Below are positions 1-8,318 of a stretch of 20,349 nucleotides of DNA, piece after piece. Origin of the DNA: a virus. Where the stretch lies: positions 1 through 20,349 of the IMG/VR virus record IMGVR_UViG_3300045932_000273; one strand, 5' to 3'. How positions within the stretch are numbered: position 1 is the first letter of the stretch; every line of letters starts with the position of its first letter. The notes under the pieces were generated by a model that did not search any database, was not told the origin of the DNA, and saw nothing but the letters and a program-made list of their open reading frames with translations. A program made the translations under genes and the position numbers.

Positions 1-111
1 GTCGGATCGGAACATCGGAACATAGCAACTTGTGTCATTTCATGACAGCTTGGCGCAGGTCCTACCGGTAGTCTCTTCCAATCACGTGATCGGTCTGCGA
101 ATCTGCCGCGC

Positions 112-744
112 ATGCCTGGTGCAAGCGCGGCAGCCAAAACGCAGATGGTCGATCTCTTCCCGTTGTGCATCCGCGCGGCCGTCCGGAGTGCCAACGACGA
201 TGAGCGCACCGTGGAGTTGGTCTTCTCCACTGGCGCCGCCGTCGAACGCATGGACTGGTGGACTGGCAAGCGCTACCTCGAGAAGCTCTCGCTCAAAGCC
301 GAACACCTTCGCCTCGATCGTCTGAACGCCGGCGCGCCGCTGCTCGATGCGCACTCTGCCTGGAGCATCACCGATCAGATCGGCGTCGTCGAGTCCGACA
401 GCGTGCGGCTGACCGCGAAGGAAGCGCGCGCCACCGTCCGGTTCTCGAAGCGCAAGTCGGTCGACGAGATCTGGGGTGATGTCCGCGACGGCATCATCCG
501 GAATGTTTCAGTCGGCTACCGGGTCCACAAGTTTGAGGAGGACGTCTCGAAGGGCAACGCCCTCCCCGTCCGCACGGCGGTGGACTGGGAGCCCTACGAG
601 ATCAGCATGGTGCCGATGCCGGCCGACGCGGGAGCGCAGGTGCGGAGCGGTGACAAGAGCAACACCAATCAGTGCGTCATCGTGCGGATGACGCAGGACG
701 AAGACCGGATGCGCCGTTTCAGGCTCGCGCTCGCTCGCGGGTGA
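112..744 (+). CDS. HK97-family prohead protease
   Basis: A 210-residue serine protease that would cleave the capsid precursor during prohead maturation. The family's catalytic pattern is visible: His81 in LLDAHS, Ser133 in NVSVGYRV, and acidic residues Glu160 and Glu163 in the WEPYEISMVPMPADAGA block that closes the fold. The length fits the family. The ATG at 112 is the first start after an in-frame stop at 43-45. No clear Shine-Dalgarno precedes it, so the ATG at 145 (residue 12) is an alternative. The major capsid gene follows after 12 bases, the usual order. Portal and terminase are expected just upstream, outside the window. Confidence 0.93.
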   Translation: MPGASAAAKTQMVDLFPLCIRAAVRSANDDERTVELVFSTGAAVERMDWWTGKRYLEKLSLKAEHLRLDRLNAGAPLLDAHSAWSITDQIGVVESDSVRLTAKEARATVRFSKRKSVDEIWGDVRDGIIRNVSVGYRVHKFEEDVSKGNALPVRTAVDWEPYEISMVPMPADAGAQVRSGDKSNTNQCVIVRMTQDEDRMRRFRLALARG

Positions 745-756
745 GAGGACTCAGAC

Positions 757-2358
757 ATGAATCTCAAGAAACTTCGTGCCAAGCGCGCCAAGCTGATGAA
801 AGAGGCCGAGGCGCTCAAGGGGCGTGATGGCTCGTTCGCCAGCGACGAGGCGCGTGCCGCATTCGACGGCAAGATGGCCGAGATCGACACCATCGATCAG
901 CAGATTCGTGACCTCGAAGAGGCCGACAACGAGACCGCGCCCTCGGCGACCCTGGTGGAGCAGCCGGTCGCTCGACGTCGGACGTCGGCCGTCGAGGACG
1001 ACGAGGACGACGACGATGAGTCAAACGAGCACGACGCCGGCGTCGATTCCGAGCGCGCGCGTGTGCAGGGCATCCTGACGGCGACCCGCGCCGCGCGCCT
1101 GCCTCAGCGCTTCGCCGACAAATTGATCGCCGATGGCGTAGCTCTGGTCGACGCGCAAACGCGCGTGTTCAACGAGCTCGCCAAACGCGATCGCGCCAGC
1201 GACGGGCCGCGACCGGGTGCCGGGCCCGAGATTCGGTTCGGCGACGACCCGCTCGTGCACGTGCGGTCTGGCATCGAGAACGCGCTGCTGCATCGCATCC
1301 GGCCCAAGAACGCCGGCGACGAGAAGGGCTTTGAGCTCTCGGATGAAGGCCGCGAGTATCGCGGGATGACGTTGCTGCGCGTCGCCGAGGTCTATCTCAA
1401 TGGCATCGGTGTGCGCACGACGTCGCTCTCCAAGATGAAGATCGCGGCGCTCGCGCTCGGCCTCGAGTCGCGCGCACCCGGGATGCACACGACCTCGGAC
1501 TTTGCGAACCTGCTGGCGGACGTCGCCAACAAAACGCTGCGCCGTGCCTACGACGAGGCGCCGCAGACCTGGCGCCCAATCTCGCGGCAGACCACGCTGC
1601 CGGATTTCAAGCCGGTCAAGCGCCTGCAGATCGGCGAAGCGCCGCAACTCGTGGAGGTCGGCGAACACGGCGAGTTCACCTTTGGCACCATCGGTGAGGG
1701 TAAAGAGCAATTCCAGCTCGCGACCTATGGCCGCCGGTTTGCCATCACGCGCAAGGCACTGGTCAACGACGACACCGACGCGTTCTCGCGCGTGCCGACG
1801 CTGTTCGGGCGCTCGGCGCGCAACCTCGAGTCGAATCTGGTGTGGCAGCAGATCACCACGAACCCGACAATGGGCGACGGCGTCGCGCTGTTCCACGCCA
1901 CGCACGCCAACCTCTCGGGCACGAGCGACGCCATTGCGATCGCGCCGATCGGCGCGGGTCGCGCGGCCATGCGGGTGCAGAAGGGCGTCGACGGTACGAC
2001 GCTGCTGAACATCGCCCCGCGCTATCTGATCGTGCCGGCCGCCAAGGAAACGATCGCCGATCAGTTTGTCAGCACGAATCTGCTGGCGAGCCAGTCGAGC
2101 AACGTCAATCCGTTTGCCGGTCGTCTCAGCGTGATTGCTGAGCCGAGGCTCGATGCGGCGAGCGCGGTGAGCTGGTATCTGGCGGCATCGCCGGATCAGA
2201 TCGACATCATCGAGTACGCCTACCTCGAGGGCGAGGAAGGCCCGATCGTCGAGAGCCGCGTGGGCTGGGAGGTGGACGGGCTCGAGATCAAGTGCCGCGA
2301 GGACTTTGCGGCGAAGGCGATCGACTTCCGCGGCCTCTACAAGAACCCCGGCGCGTAA
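757..2358 (+). CDS. Major capsid protein with N-terminal coiled-coil/acidic domain
   Basis: A 533-residue shell protein. Residues 1-55 are a charged, heptad-rich helical region, followed by an acidic tract (about 80-93, almost all D/E) and a linker. That layout resembles the delta or scaffold domain removed by the prohead protease in HK97-type phages. The capsid fold occupies the C-terminal half. The segment around residues 369-386 (NPTMGDGVALFHATHANL) is typical of capsid proteins otherwise found in protease/capsid fusions and of the Mu gpT-like group. Here the protease is a separate gene immediately upstream. Family assignment is by recalled motif similarity, and cleavage after the acidic tract is inference. 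Confidence 0.9.
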   Translation: MNLKKLRAKRAKLMKEAEALKGRDGSFASDEARAAFDGKMAEIDTIDQQIRDLEEADNETAPSATLVEQPVARRRTSAVEDDEDDDDESNEHDAGVDSERARVQGILTATRAARLPQRFADKLIADGVALVDAQTRVFNELAKRDRASDGPRPGAGPEIRFGDDPLVHVRSGIENALLHRIRPKNAGDEKGFELSDEGREYRGMTLLRVAEVYLNGIGVRTTSLSKMKIAALALGLESRAPGMHTTSDFANLLADVANKTLRRAYDEAPQTWRPISRQTTLPDFKPVKRLQIGEAPQLVEVGEHGEFTFGTIGEGKEQFQLATYGRRFAITRKALVNDDTDAFSRVPTLFGRSARNLESNLVWQQITTNPTMGDGVALFHATHANLSGTSDAIAIAPIGAGRAAMRVQKGVDGTTLLNIAPRYLIVPAAKETIADQFVSTNLLASQSSNVNPFAGRLSVIAEPRLDAASAVSWYLAASPDQIDIIEYAYLEGEEGPIVESRVGWEVDGLEIKCREDFAAKAIDFRGLYKNPGA

Positions 2359-2435
2359 GAAGGCCGAGGAAACGAATCGGCATCGGGTGAGTCGCCAGTC
2401 GCGGGCGTCCAATACGCGGCTTCGAGGGAGAGGCT

Positions 2436-2786
2436 ATGAAGACATTCGTGCAAGAGGGTGACACGCTCGAGTTCACGGCGCCGTCTGGCGGGGTCACCGC
2501 CGGCACAGGCGTGAAGATCGGCGACGTCCTCGTGATCGCGCTCGACACCGCCGCCGTCGGCGTGAAGTTCCGCGGCCGGCGCACGGGGGTGGTCGAACAC
2601 GCCAAGCTGAGTGCGCAAGCGTGGACCGAGGGCCAGCAGGTCAACTGGGACGACACGAACAAGCGCTTCACGACCGTCACGACCGGGAACTTCAAAGCCG
2701 GCGTGGCCGCGGCCGTGGCGGCGAACCCGTCAGCGACCGGGCAGGTGGTGTTGGCGGGCGTGAATCTCGGGGCCGCGCTGGCGTAA
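2436..2786 (+). CDS. Capsid decoration/stabilisation protein, DUF2190-like
   Basis: A 116-residue beta-rich protein. The start MKTFVQEGDTLEFTAPSGGV, the VKIGDVLVIA segment and the alanine-rich C-terminus are typical of DUF2190 proteins. These follow major capsid genes and are thought to decorate or stabilise the capsid surface. A strong ribosome site (GAGGGAGAGG) precedes the ATG. The 77-base gap from the capsid gene could allow high independent translation, as expected for a protein made in about equal copy number to capsid. Some DUF2190 members are misnamed RecA-like in databases; nothing here suggests recombinase activity. Confidence 0.8.
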   Translation: MKTFVQEGDTLEFTAPSGGVTAGTGVKIGDVLVIALDTAAVGVKFRGRRTGVVEHAKLSAQAWTEGQQVNWDDTNKRFTTVTTGNFKAGVAAAVAANPSATGQVVLAGVNLGAALA

Positions 2787-2796
2787 TCGGTCGCTG

Positions 2797-3162
2797 GTGA
2801 TGGACCTGGCGCCCCTGCGGGCCCGCGTGACGCAGCTTGGGTTTGCTGCGCATGGCGTGCCGGCGACGGTCACCAGGCCGCTGCCGGATGACACGCCGAT
2901 TTCGACGCGAGGCATCTGGATCACGCCGGGGCTGTCGCGGCCGTTTACCGACCCGCTGCCGCGGGACTTCGCGCTGCAGCGACGGGAACCCGAACGCGTG
3001 ATCGCCTTGCCTCGATCGGAGGTGCCGACGCTGCCGACGGGCACGCGGGTTGACGCGCCCGAGCAGCTCGGTGGTGCAGTGAGGGCCTGGCGCGTCGACG
3101 CGATCGACTACGTCGACGCAGCCCAATATCGCGCCTTTGTCGTGCTCGAAACGGAGCCGTAG
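2797..3162 (+). CDS. Probable head-tail joining protein
   Basis: A 121-residue protein without a decisive motif. Position is the main evidence: it lies between the decoration protein and the tail terminator, where siphophages encode a small head-completion or joining protein. The sequence is beta-rich with several prolines and ends in a strand-like FVVLETEP. Translation can begin at GTG 2797 or at the adjacent ATG 2800. The next gene's ATG directly abuts this stop codon, suggesting coupled translation. Confidence 0.6.
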   Translation: MMDLAPLRARVTQLGFAAHGVPATVTRPLPDDTPISTRGIWITPGLSRPFTDPLPRDFALQRREPERVIALPRSEVPTLPTGTRVDAPEQLGGAVRAWRVDAIDYVDAAQYRAFVVLETEP

Positions 3163-3624
3163 ATGGCCACCGACCCATCGCTTCGTGAACGCGTGCTCGA
3201 GGAGCTCGAGCGCCGCGCCTCGATGATACGCACGGCGAACGGCTTCAGCACGGACGCCGGCTTCACGGTCGTCGTTGGTGATCACGTCGTGCTGGGGCCC
3301 GAGGATCCCGAGTCAGCCGTTGCGATCGTGCCCAAGGACGACCAGGCACCAACTTACCAGGGCGAGAACATCGCCTTCGAGTGGCCGATCGAGGTTCAAG
3401 CGCATACGAAGGCGGACATCAATCGGTCCTTCGTCGCGGTGGAGCGGCTGGTCGCGGACATCAAGCGGGCGATTGAAAGTCCCGATCGAAACCTCGGTGG
3501 ATTGCTCGCCAATCGCTTCTATCGAGGCGGTGCGCGGCAGATTGGTCGGGAGCCAGGGAGCACAACGGTTGGCGCGGCGCTGATCTACTTCGTGCCGCTG
3601 ATCGAGAAATGGGGGGAACCCTAG
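3163..3624 (+). CDS. Probable tail terminator protein
   Basis: A 153-residue protein with a helical N-terminus (SLRERVLEELERRASMI), a central strand region and the C-terminal block RQIGREPGSTTVGAALIYFV. In lambda-type tails a protein of this size and position caps the tail tube and joins it to the head, and the alternating alpha/beta pattern fits that fold. The start abuts the preceding stop, and one base separates it from the GTG of the GpZ-like gene. Assignment rests on synteny plus the recognisable C-terminal block, not a diagnostic active site. Confidence 0.65.
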   Translation: MATDPSLRERVLEELERRASMIRTANGFSTDAGFTVVVGDHVVLGPEDPESAVAIVPKDDQAPTYQGENIAFEWPIEVQAHTKADINRSFVAVERLVADIKRAIESPDRNLGGLLANRFYRGGARQIGREPGSTTVGAALIYFVPLIEKWGEP

Positions 3625-3625
3625 C

Positions 3626-4159
3626 GTGACGTCGCTGACGTTGGACACCAAGGGGTGGGTGCGAGGGCTCGCGAATCTGCAGGCCAACGCGCCGGCGGCG
3701 ATCGCGCGCGCGCTCAATCGCTCGGTGACGAGCGCAAACGTCGTGATGGTGCGTGCGGTCGCGACCGATCTCGCGTTGAGGCAGTCCGACGTCAAGGAAC
3801 GCATCTCCGTGAGAAATGCGTCGCCGGCGCACCTGGTGGCACAGCTCATCGCCACGGGCATGCGGATCCCGCTGATCAAGTTCAATGCGCGCGAGCGCCG
3901 CGGCCGCGGCGTCACGGCGCGATTGCCTGGCGGTCAAGGCAGCTATCCGCGAGCGTTCATCGCCACGATGTCCAGCGGCCATCGCGGCGTCTTCATCCGG
4001 AAGGGCAAGCCACGGCTCCCCATCGCGGAGCTGTTCGGGCCGTCGATTCCGCACGTGTTCCAGAAGCACATCCCGCAGGGTCTCGCGCGCGGGCTCGAGC
4101 AGCTCGGGAAGAACCTGGTGTCCGAAATGCGATTCGCGCTGCGCCGGAGCGCAGGCTAG
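3626..4159 (+). CDS. Prophage minor tail protein Z-like (tail completion)
   Basis: A 177-residue basic protein. It carries the features recalled for the GpZ family: an ALNRSVTSANVVMVRAVATD helix, the hydrophobic strand IPLIKFNARER followed by an Arg/Gly turn, then AFIATMSSGHRGVFIRKGKP and LPIAELFGPSIPHVF. GpZ-type proteins act in tail completion at the head-proximal end. The start is GTG at 3626, one base after the previous stop. The tail tube gene follows 10 bases downstream, matching usual tail-module order. Confidence 0.8.
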   Translation: MTSLTLDTKGWVRGLANLQANAPAAIARALNRSVTSANVVMVRAVATDLALRQSDVKERISVRNASPAHLVAQLIATGMRIPLIKFNARERRGRGVTARLPGGQGSYPRAFIATMSSGHRGVFIRKGKPRLPIAELFGPSIPHVFQKHIPQGLARGLEQLGKNLVSEMRFALRRSAG

Positions 4160-4169
4160 GAGAAGAGCC

Positions 4170-4775
4170 GTGAGCAACGCCATTCCCTATGAAGTGATCG
4201 CCGCGCCGTACACGATCTGGCATGCGCCGGTCGGTGAGGCGTTTCCGGCGATCAACGCGACGCCGGCTGGCAACTGGGCGAAGCTCGGCACCTCGGGCGA
4301 TCTGAACTACAACGACGAAGGCGTCACGATTGCGCACCCCCAGTCAATCGAGAAATGGCGCTCGCTCGGAGACACGGGCACGCGGAAGGTGTTCAGGACC
4401 GAAGAGGACCTGATCATCCGCGTCATGCTCGTCGATCTGACGCTCGAGCAATATCGCCACGCACTCAACCTGAACACCGTGACCACGACGGCCGCGGGGT
4501 CGGGTACGGCCGGCTACAAGAAGCTAGGCCTCTCGCGTGGCCCGGACGTGGCGCAGCGTGCCCTGCTGATCAAGGGGCCCTCGCCCTACGGCGCCGATTG
4601 GTTCATGCAGTACGAGATCCCGATCGCGTTCCAGACCGGGAGCCCCGAGCCTGTCTCCAAGAAGGGCACGCCGGCGATGCTGTCGCTCGAATGGAGCGCC
4701 ATCATCGACCCGAACGCCGTCACGCCAACGGAGCGGTTCGGACGCCTCATCGCGATGCACGCGGATCCGCTGTAA
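4170..4775 (+). CDS. Major tail tube protein
   Basis: A 201-residue protein (MSNAIPYEVIAAPYTIWHAP...) with the long beta-strand pattern of siphophage tail tube subunits, which stack as hexameric rings around the tape measure. I chose GTG at 4170 because AGGAGAAGAG lies just upstream and the same frame farther upstream only overlaps the preceding gene. Its position after terminator and completion proteins and before the chaperone and tape measure supports the assignment. A degenerate beta-sandwich like this has no catalytic residues to verify, so synteny carries much of the weight. Confidence 0.72.
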   Translation: MSNAIPYEVIAAPYTIWHAPVGEAFPAINATPAGNWAKLGTSGDLNYNDEGVTIAHPQSIEKWRSLGDTGTRKVFRTEEDLIIRVMLVDLTLEQYRHALNLNTVTTTAAGSGTAGYKKLGLSRGPDVAQRALLIKGPSPYGADWFMQYEIPIAFQTGSPEPVSKKGTPAMLSLEWSAIIDPNAVTPTERFGRLIAMHADPL

Positions 4776-4793
4776 AGGCAGCGGGGGTGGTTT

Positions 4794-5009
4794 GTGGATG
4801 AAACGGGCGTGCAGACGTCTGCACACACTGGCGGCGGGGCTGAGGGCGGCGGGCTCGGGGCGCAGGTTCTGGCGCTCCGGGAAGTGGCGGCCAGCCACAA
4901 GCGCGCGATCCGGCAGCACCGCGAACGACTGGCCTCCACGATGGAGGCGTTGAACGAACTCGAGGCGCGATGCCGTGTGCTGGGCATCCGCCTGATCGTC
5001 CAGGAGTAG
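4794..5009 (+). CDS. Small coiled-coil protein of unknown function
   Basis: A 71-residue protein starting at GTG 4794. A glycine-rich first 25 residues lead into a regular helical stretch from about LREVAASHKRAIRQHRERLA to the C-terminus, with leucine, alanine and isoleucine at heptad spacing. It probably self-associates or binds a tail protein. It lies four bases upstream of the next ATG, so it is in the tail operon. The N-terminus contains the perfect palindrome GTGCAGACGTCTGCAC. No known family recognised. Confidence 0.55.
   Translation: MDETGVQTSAHTGGGAEGGGLGAQVLALREVAASHKRAIRQHRERLASTMEALNELEARCRVLGIRLIVQE
4809..4824. repeat. 16-bp perfect palindrome, copy 1
   Basis: GTGCAGACGTCTGCAC, identical to the copy at 13386-13401 and one base from the core of the copy at 19476-19495. 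This copy lies inside the small coiled-coil gene. Confidence 0.8.
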
Positions 5010-5013
5010 ACCG

Positions 5014-5346
5014 ATGGCGCGCACCGCACTGACCGTTCAGCAGATCGTTCGGGCCGGACTCACCCCCAGCTACAGCGCCGCCAACGTCGACGGCCATTCG
5101 ATTGCGAACGGAGGTGAGCGGGAGTTCCTGCACGTCAAGACCGGCAGCACCGCCTGCGACGTCACGATTGTGACGCCGGGTACGGTCGACGGCCTGGCGG
5201 TCGCCGATCGCACCATCTCGCTCGGCACGAGCTCCGAGCGCATGATCGGCCCGTTCCCTCGGGGGCAATACAACCAGGCCGACGAAACCGTGCACGTCAA
5301 TTTCAGCGCGGTCACTCAGGTCACCTGCGCCGCCGTCCGGATCTAG
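5014..5346 (+). CDS. Small structural protein, beta-sandwich type
   Basis: A 110-residue protein. It begins MARTALTVQQIVRAGLTPSY and has the pattern FLHVKTGSTACDVTI, then TVDGLAVADRTI, then MIGPFPRGQYNQ. Small proteins with this layout are common in phage structural modules, where they are usually left hypothetical or called head/tail decoration proteins. The alternating strands suggest an immunoglobulin-like or jelly-roll fold exposed on the virion. It lies between the tail tube and the chaperone gene, after which a 43-base gap contains an AGAAGGA ribosome site. Confidence 0.65.
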   Translation: MARTALTVQQIVRAGLTPSYSAANVDGHSIANGGEREFLHVKTGSTACDVTIVTPGTVDGLAVADRTISLGTSSERMIGPFPRGQYNQADETVHVNFSAVTQVTCAAVRI

Positions 5347-5389
5347 CGGCGGCGCTTCCCCACTGTCACCGGCGGAGAAGGACTCCTTC

Positions 5390-5830
5390 ATGGCCACCGA
5401 CAAAGAGCAATCGGTTCTTGACATCGACACCGTCGTCGAGCGTCTCCATGTGCGGATCGACGGTGTCCCGCACCTGCTGTCGCATCCCAACGCGCTCTCG
5501 CTCCAGGGCCACTTGCGGATGGAGAAGATTGGTCCGCGCATGGGCGAGCTGCTGATCGCCTCCGCGCAGCGTGAGCTGAACGGGGACGAGGCGGGGGAAC
5601 TTGATCGCCTGCTCAAGGAAGGCTGTCGCTTGGTGCTGGAGGCGCCGGACAGCGTGCATGCGAAGTTGAGGGACACGCACCGTGTGTTGATTCTGCAGGT
5701 TTTTACGCAGCTCCAGTCCCGATCGGTGACTGGAGTGGCACAGACGGTGACTCCGCCGAGGCGCACTGGGGGGAAATCCTCGCGCGGCTCACGCGCTTCT
5801 ACCCGGGCTGCTCTCCGGCCGACTGGTTGA
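5390..5830 (+). CDS. Tail assembly chaperone, short (0-frame) product
   Basis: A 146-residue protein directly before the tape measure, the position of lambda gpG and its equivalents. Residues 1 to about 104 look like a genuine mixed alpha/beta/helical chaperone (VVERLHVRIDGVPHLLSH, then MEKIGPRMGELLIASAQREL). The last 40 residues are low-complexity Arg/Ser/Thr, as expected when a frame is read past its useful end. From 5605 a second frame at -1 is open and overlaps this tail, continuing to 6084. In siphophages this arrangement produces a short and a frameshifted long form that bind the tape measure during tail assembly. Confidence 0.75.
   Translation: MATDKEQSVLDIDTVVERLHVRIDGVPHLLSHPNALSLQGHLRMEKIGPRMGELLIASAQRELNGDEAGELDRLLKEGCRLVLEAPDSVHAKLRDTHRVLILQVFTQLQSRSVTGVAQTVTPPRRTGGKSSRGSRASTRAALRPTG
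5698..5705 (+). promoter_or_regulatory. Candidate -1 ribosomal frameshift site
   Basis: GGTTTTTA, read in frame as GTT TTT. The run of five T lets the A-site Phe tRNA re-pair perfectly after a -1 slip; the P-site re-pairing GTT to GGT is imperfect. Slipping here joins the well-behaved part of the chaperone to the -1 frame, avoiding the low-complexity tail. A second, weaker candidate is T GGG GGG A at 5767-5774. Confidence 0.4.
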
Positions 5831-6084
5831 CCACGGTGCCGATGGGACTGATTCGAGCGCTCGTCGCCATGGTGCCGCGCCTGCAGGCCGAGGAGGCCAT
5901 GACCGCCATGACTTCGGTCGCATTGGGCACGGGCTCGCTCGCCAAGGCTGAGGCCTCCTCGCTGCTCAAGTCGTTGTCCAGGACCGCAACGGGCGGCAAG
6001 CGGACACGCGCGAAACCAGCCAGCCCGCACCAGCTCGCGATGATGGGTATCGGTTATCACGAGGTGACCGTCGATGGCCACTGA
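5827..6084 (+). CDS. Tail assembly chaperone, -1 frame extension
   Basis: This frame is open from 5605 to 6084. The coordinates start at the first usable codon (TTG 5827; GTG 5836 and ATG 5842 are alternatives), but more likely it is reached by a -1 frameshift from the upstream gene. The upstream part of the frame reads like real protein, including HWGEILARLTRFYPG and ADWLTTVPMGLIRALVAMV. An Ala-rich helix and a basic C-terminus follow. A frameshift near 5700 would give a fusion of about 231 residues, like gpG-T of lambda. It overlaps the tape-measure start by 11 bases. An ordinary indel or sequence error would look the same. Confidence 0.6.
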   Translation: MTTVPMGLIRALVAMVPRLQAEEAMTAMTSVALGTGSLAKAEASSLLKSLSRTATGGKRTRAKPASPHQLAMMGIGYHEVTVDGH

Positions 6085-8317
6085 GCGGATTGGCCGTGCG
6101 GTCCTCGAGCTCGTCACCGACAGCAAGGGCTTCTTCGCCGATGTTGCGGCGGCCAAGAACGTCGCGCAGAACGAATTGCCATCCGCGTTCAAGCAATCGA
6201 AATCCTCGCTGGACGCCCTCGCGCAGGGGATGACCACTGCGGGTAAAGAAGCGAGCGCCTCGAGCAAGTTGATCGCTGGCATGAGCCTGGCCGGCAAAGA
6301 GGCAGCGACCGGTCTCGGCGAGGTGCCGCCCAAGTTCTCGCTGATGCAAGCCGGCGCCGACGCTGTCCGCACCTCGGTGGGCAACATGGTGGCCGGATTC
6401 ACGGCGGCCAACATCGTCACGAACATCGTCATGAGTCTTGGCGCAGCGCTCGCCGACGCCGCCAAGGACGCGCAGCGATTGCCGGCGGTCTCGAGGTCGT
6501 TCGATCAGCTCACGAAGTCCGTGGGGGAAACCAACGACGCCATGCTCCAGGCGGCCAAGCAGGGGACGAAGGGCCTTGTCACCGAGCTCGATCTGATGCT
6601 CGCGACGAACAAAGCCGTTCTACTCGGCCTGCCTGTCACTGCGTCTGAGATGGGGAAGCTCGCCGAGACGGCCACCGTGCTCGGCCAGGCAATGGGCTCG
6701 GACGCGACGACGGCGATGAACGACCTGATCACGGCTCTTGGCCGGTCGTCGCCGCTCATCCTCGACAACTTGGGTCTTACGGTGAAAGCCGGTGAGGCGA
6801 ACGAGAGATACGCCGCGCAGCTCGGGAAGAGTGCCAGCGAGCTCACCGAGACGGAAAAGAAGACGGCGTTCTACAACGCTGCGATGGAGGCTGCCGAAGC
6901 GAAGGTTACCGAGCTTGGTGGAGCGCATCTGACGTTGATGGATCAGGTCTCGAGACTCGGCGTGCTGTTGAAAGACAACGCCACGCACATGATCGCGAAC
7001 GTCAACAATACCGGCGCGCTCTCGAAGGCGATCGGCGCGCTCGTCGATGAATACGAGCGCTACAGCAACGCCATGAAGGACATCGACGAGGCGCAGCGGC
7101 GCGTCCTCGAGAGCGGCGGGAAACTGAATCCGCGTGACGTCGCTGATCAGATTGAGCGGGACCGCATGCTCCCCAAGAACCTCCCGCTGCCCAAGTCGCC
7201 AGGCCTACCTGACGTCGGTCCGACATCCGCTGAGATTGCGAAGCTCGAGAAGGAGTCGGAGAAACTCGCCAAGACGATCGAGAAGAAGCTGAATCCCACG
7301 CTGCTCACCACGACGCAGCACATGAAGGACTGGACGTTCTTCGCCGCGCAGGCCGGAATGGCGATGACGTTGTCGATCGAGAACCAGAACGCGTCGCTCA
7401 CCGCCTATCTGCCGAACTTCTCGCAGTTCGACATGATGATGACGGGGCTGCCTGGGAAGGTTGACAACTACAACTCCAGTGTCGAGGCCGCCGCGATCGC
7501 GCAGGAGCAGGCCGCGAAGAGGACGGAGCAATGGCATGAAAGGGTCATTGGGCTGGGCTCTGCGTTCCTCGACCTCGGGTTCACGGTTGGCGGCGTGCTC
7601 GGCGACATTCTCGGTGGCATCGGCGCAACGATTCAGGGCGTCAGCATCGCGCGCGAGAGCGTCAAGAGTCTCAAGGACGGCTTCAAGCTCCTGAGCGGCG
7701 GAGACGTCCTCAGCGGACTGACCAGTATCGTCGGCGGCATTGCCGGCATCGTGCAGGCGGCGCAGGCGGCCGTCGCCATGGTCAAGAGCCTCTGGATGGG
7801 TCTGAAGATGCTCTTCGGCGGCGGTGAAGAGGGCGTGATCGTAAATCCCTGGCGCGACAAGTTCTTCCAGCAGTTCCAGGATCGTTATGGGCTCGGCCCG
7901 TACGAGTCGCTCGTGGCGGCGTTCAACGAGGCGATCGCCGGCGGGCTGAAGATGGACGGCAATCAGATCTCCGCCCTCATCAAGCGCTTGTACGACTCCA
8001 AGACGATCAAGGATGCCGAGTTCGCTGCGCAGAACATCCTCGACGCGCTCGCCGAGGGCGGCGTGCGGTGGCCGAAGCTCCCGCCGCTCGCGAAAGGCGG
8101 GATCGCGATGAAGCCCACCTGGCGGCTCTTCGGCGAGGCCGGTCCAGAGGCCGTCATCCCGCTGCATCGGTTGAAGGACGTCATGGGCGGCCTCAACCTG
8201 CGCGAGAGCGCGCTGACCGGAAAGCTGGATCGATTGATCGGGCTCCAGGAGCTCGTCCTGCGCGAGTTCAAGATGCAGCCGACCATGGTGGCCTCGGCGG
8301 TCATGGGACGAGGCTAA
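6074..8317 (+). CDS. Tail tape measure protein
   Basis: A 747-residue protein that sets tail length and occupies the tail tube lumen. It is Ala/Lys/Glu-rich and mostly helical, with hydrophobic segments near residues 104-130 (MVAGFTAANIVTNIVMSLGA), 495-530 and 544-582 that could insert into the host membrane during DNA entry. Near residue 670-697 it carries the common tape-measure ending LAKGGIAMKPTWRLFGEAGP followed by EAVIPL. The start ATG 6074 overlaps the chaperone -1 frame, the standard arrangement. At about 0.15 nm per residue the implied tail is of the order of 110 nm, a rule-of-thumb inference. Confidence 0.92.
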   Translation: MATERIGRAVLELVTDSKGFFADVAAAKNVAQNELPSAFKQSKSSLDALAQGMTTAGKEASASSKLIAGMSLAGKEAATGLGEVPPKFSLMQAGADAVRTSVGNMVAGFTAANIVTNIVMSLGAALADAAKDAQRLPAVSRSFDQLTKSVGETNDAMLQAAKQGTKGLVTELDLMLATNKAVLLGLPVTASEMGKLAETATVLGQAMGSDATTAMNDLITALGRSSPLILDNLGLTVKAGEANERYAAQLGKSASELTETEKKTAFYNAAMEAAEAKVTELGGAHLTLMDQVSRLGVLLKDNATHMIANVNNTGALSKAIGALVDEYERYSNAMKDIDEAQRRVLESGGKLNPRDVADQIERDRMLPKNLPLPKSPGLPDVGPTSAEIAKLEKESEKLAKTIEKKLNPTLLTTTQHMKDWTFFAAQAGMAMTLSIENQNASLTAYLPNFSQFDMMMTGLPGKVDNYNSSVEAAAIAQEQAAKRTEQWHERVIGLGSAFLDLGFTVGGVLGDILGGIGATIQGVSIARESVKSLKDGFKLLSGGDVLSGLTSIVGGIAGIVQAAQAAVAMVKSLWMGLKMLFGGGEEGVIVNPWRDKFFQQFQDRYGLGPYESLVAAFNEAIAGGLKMDGNQISALIKRLYDSKTIKDAEFAAQNILDALAEGGVRWPKLPPLAKGGIAMKPTWRLFGEAGPEAVIPLHRLKDVMGGLNLRESALTGKLDRLIGLQELVLREFKMQPTMVASAVMGRG

Positions 8318-8318
8318 C

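Noticed and set aside
1021-2412. 463-residue minus-strand frame opposite the capsid gene
   Set aside because: Arg/His-rich shadow of a strongly supported capsid gene, typical of GC-rich antisense frames.
4747-6465. 572-residue minus-strand frame
   Set aside because: Runs antisense through five syntenic tail genes and has low-complexity composition.
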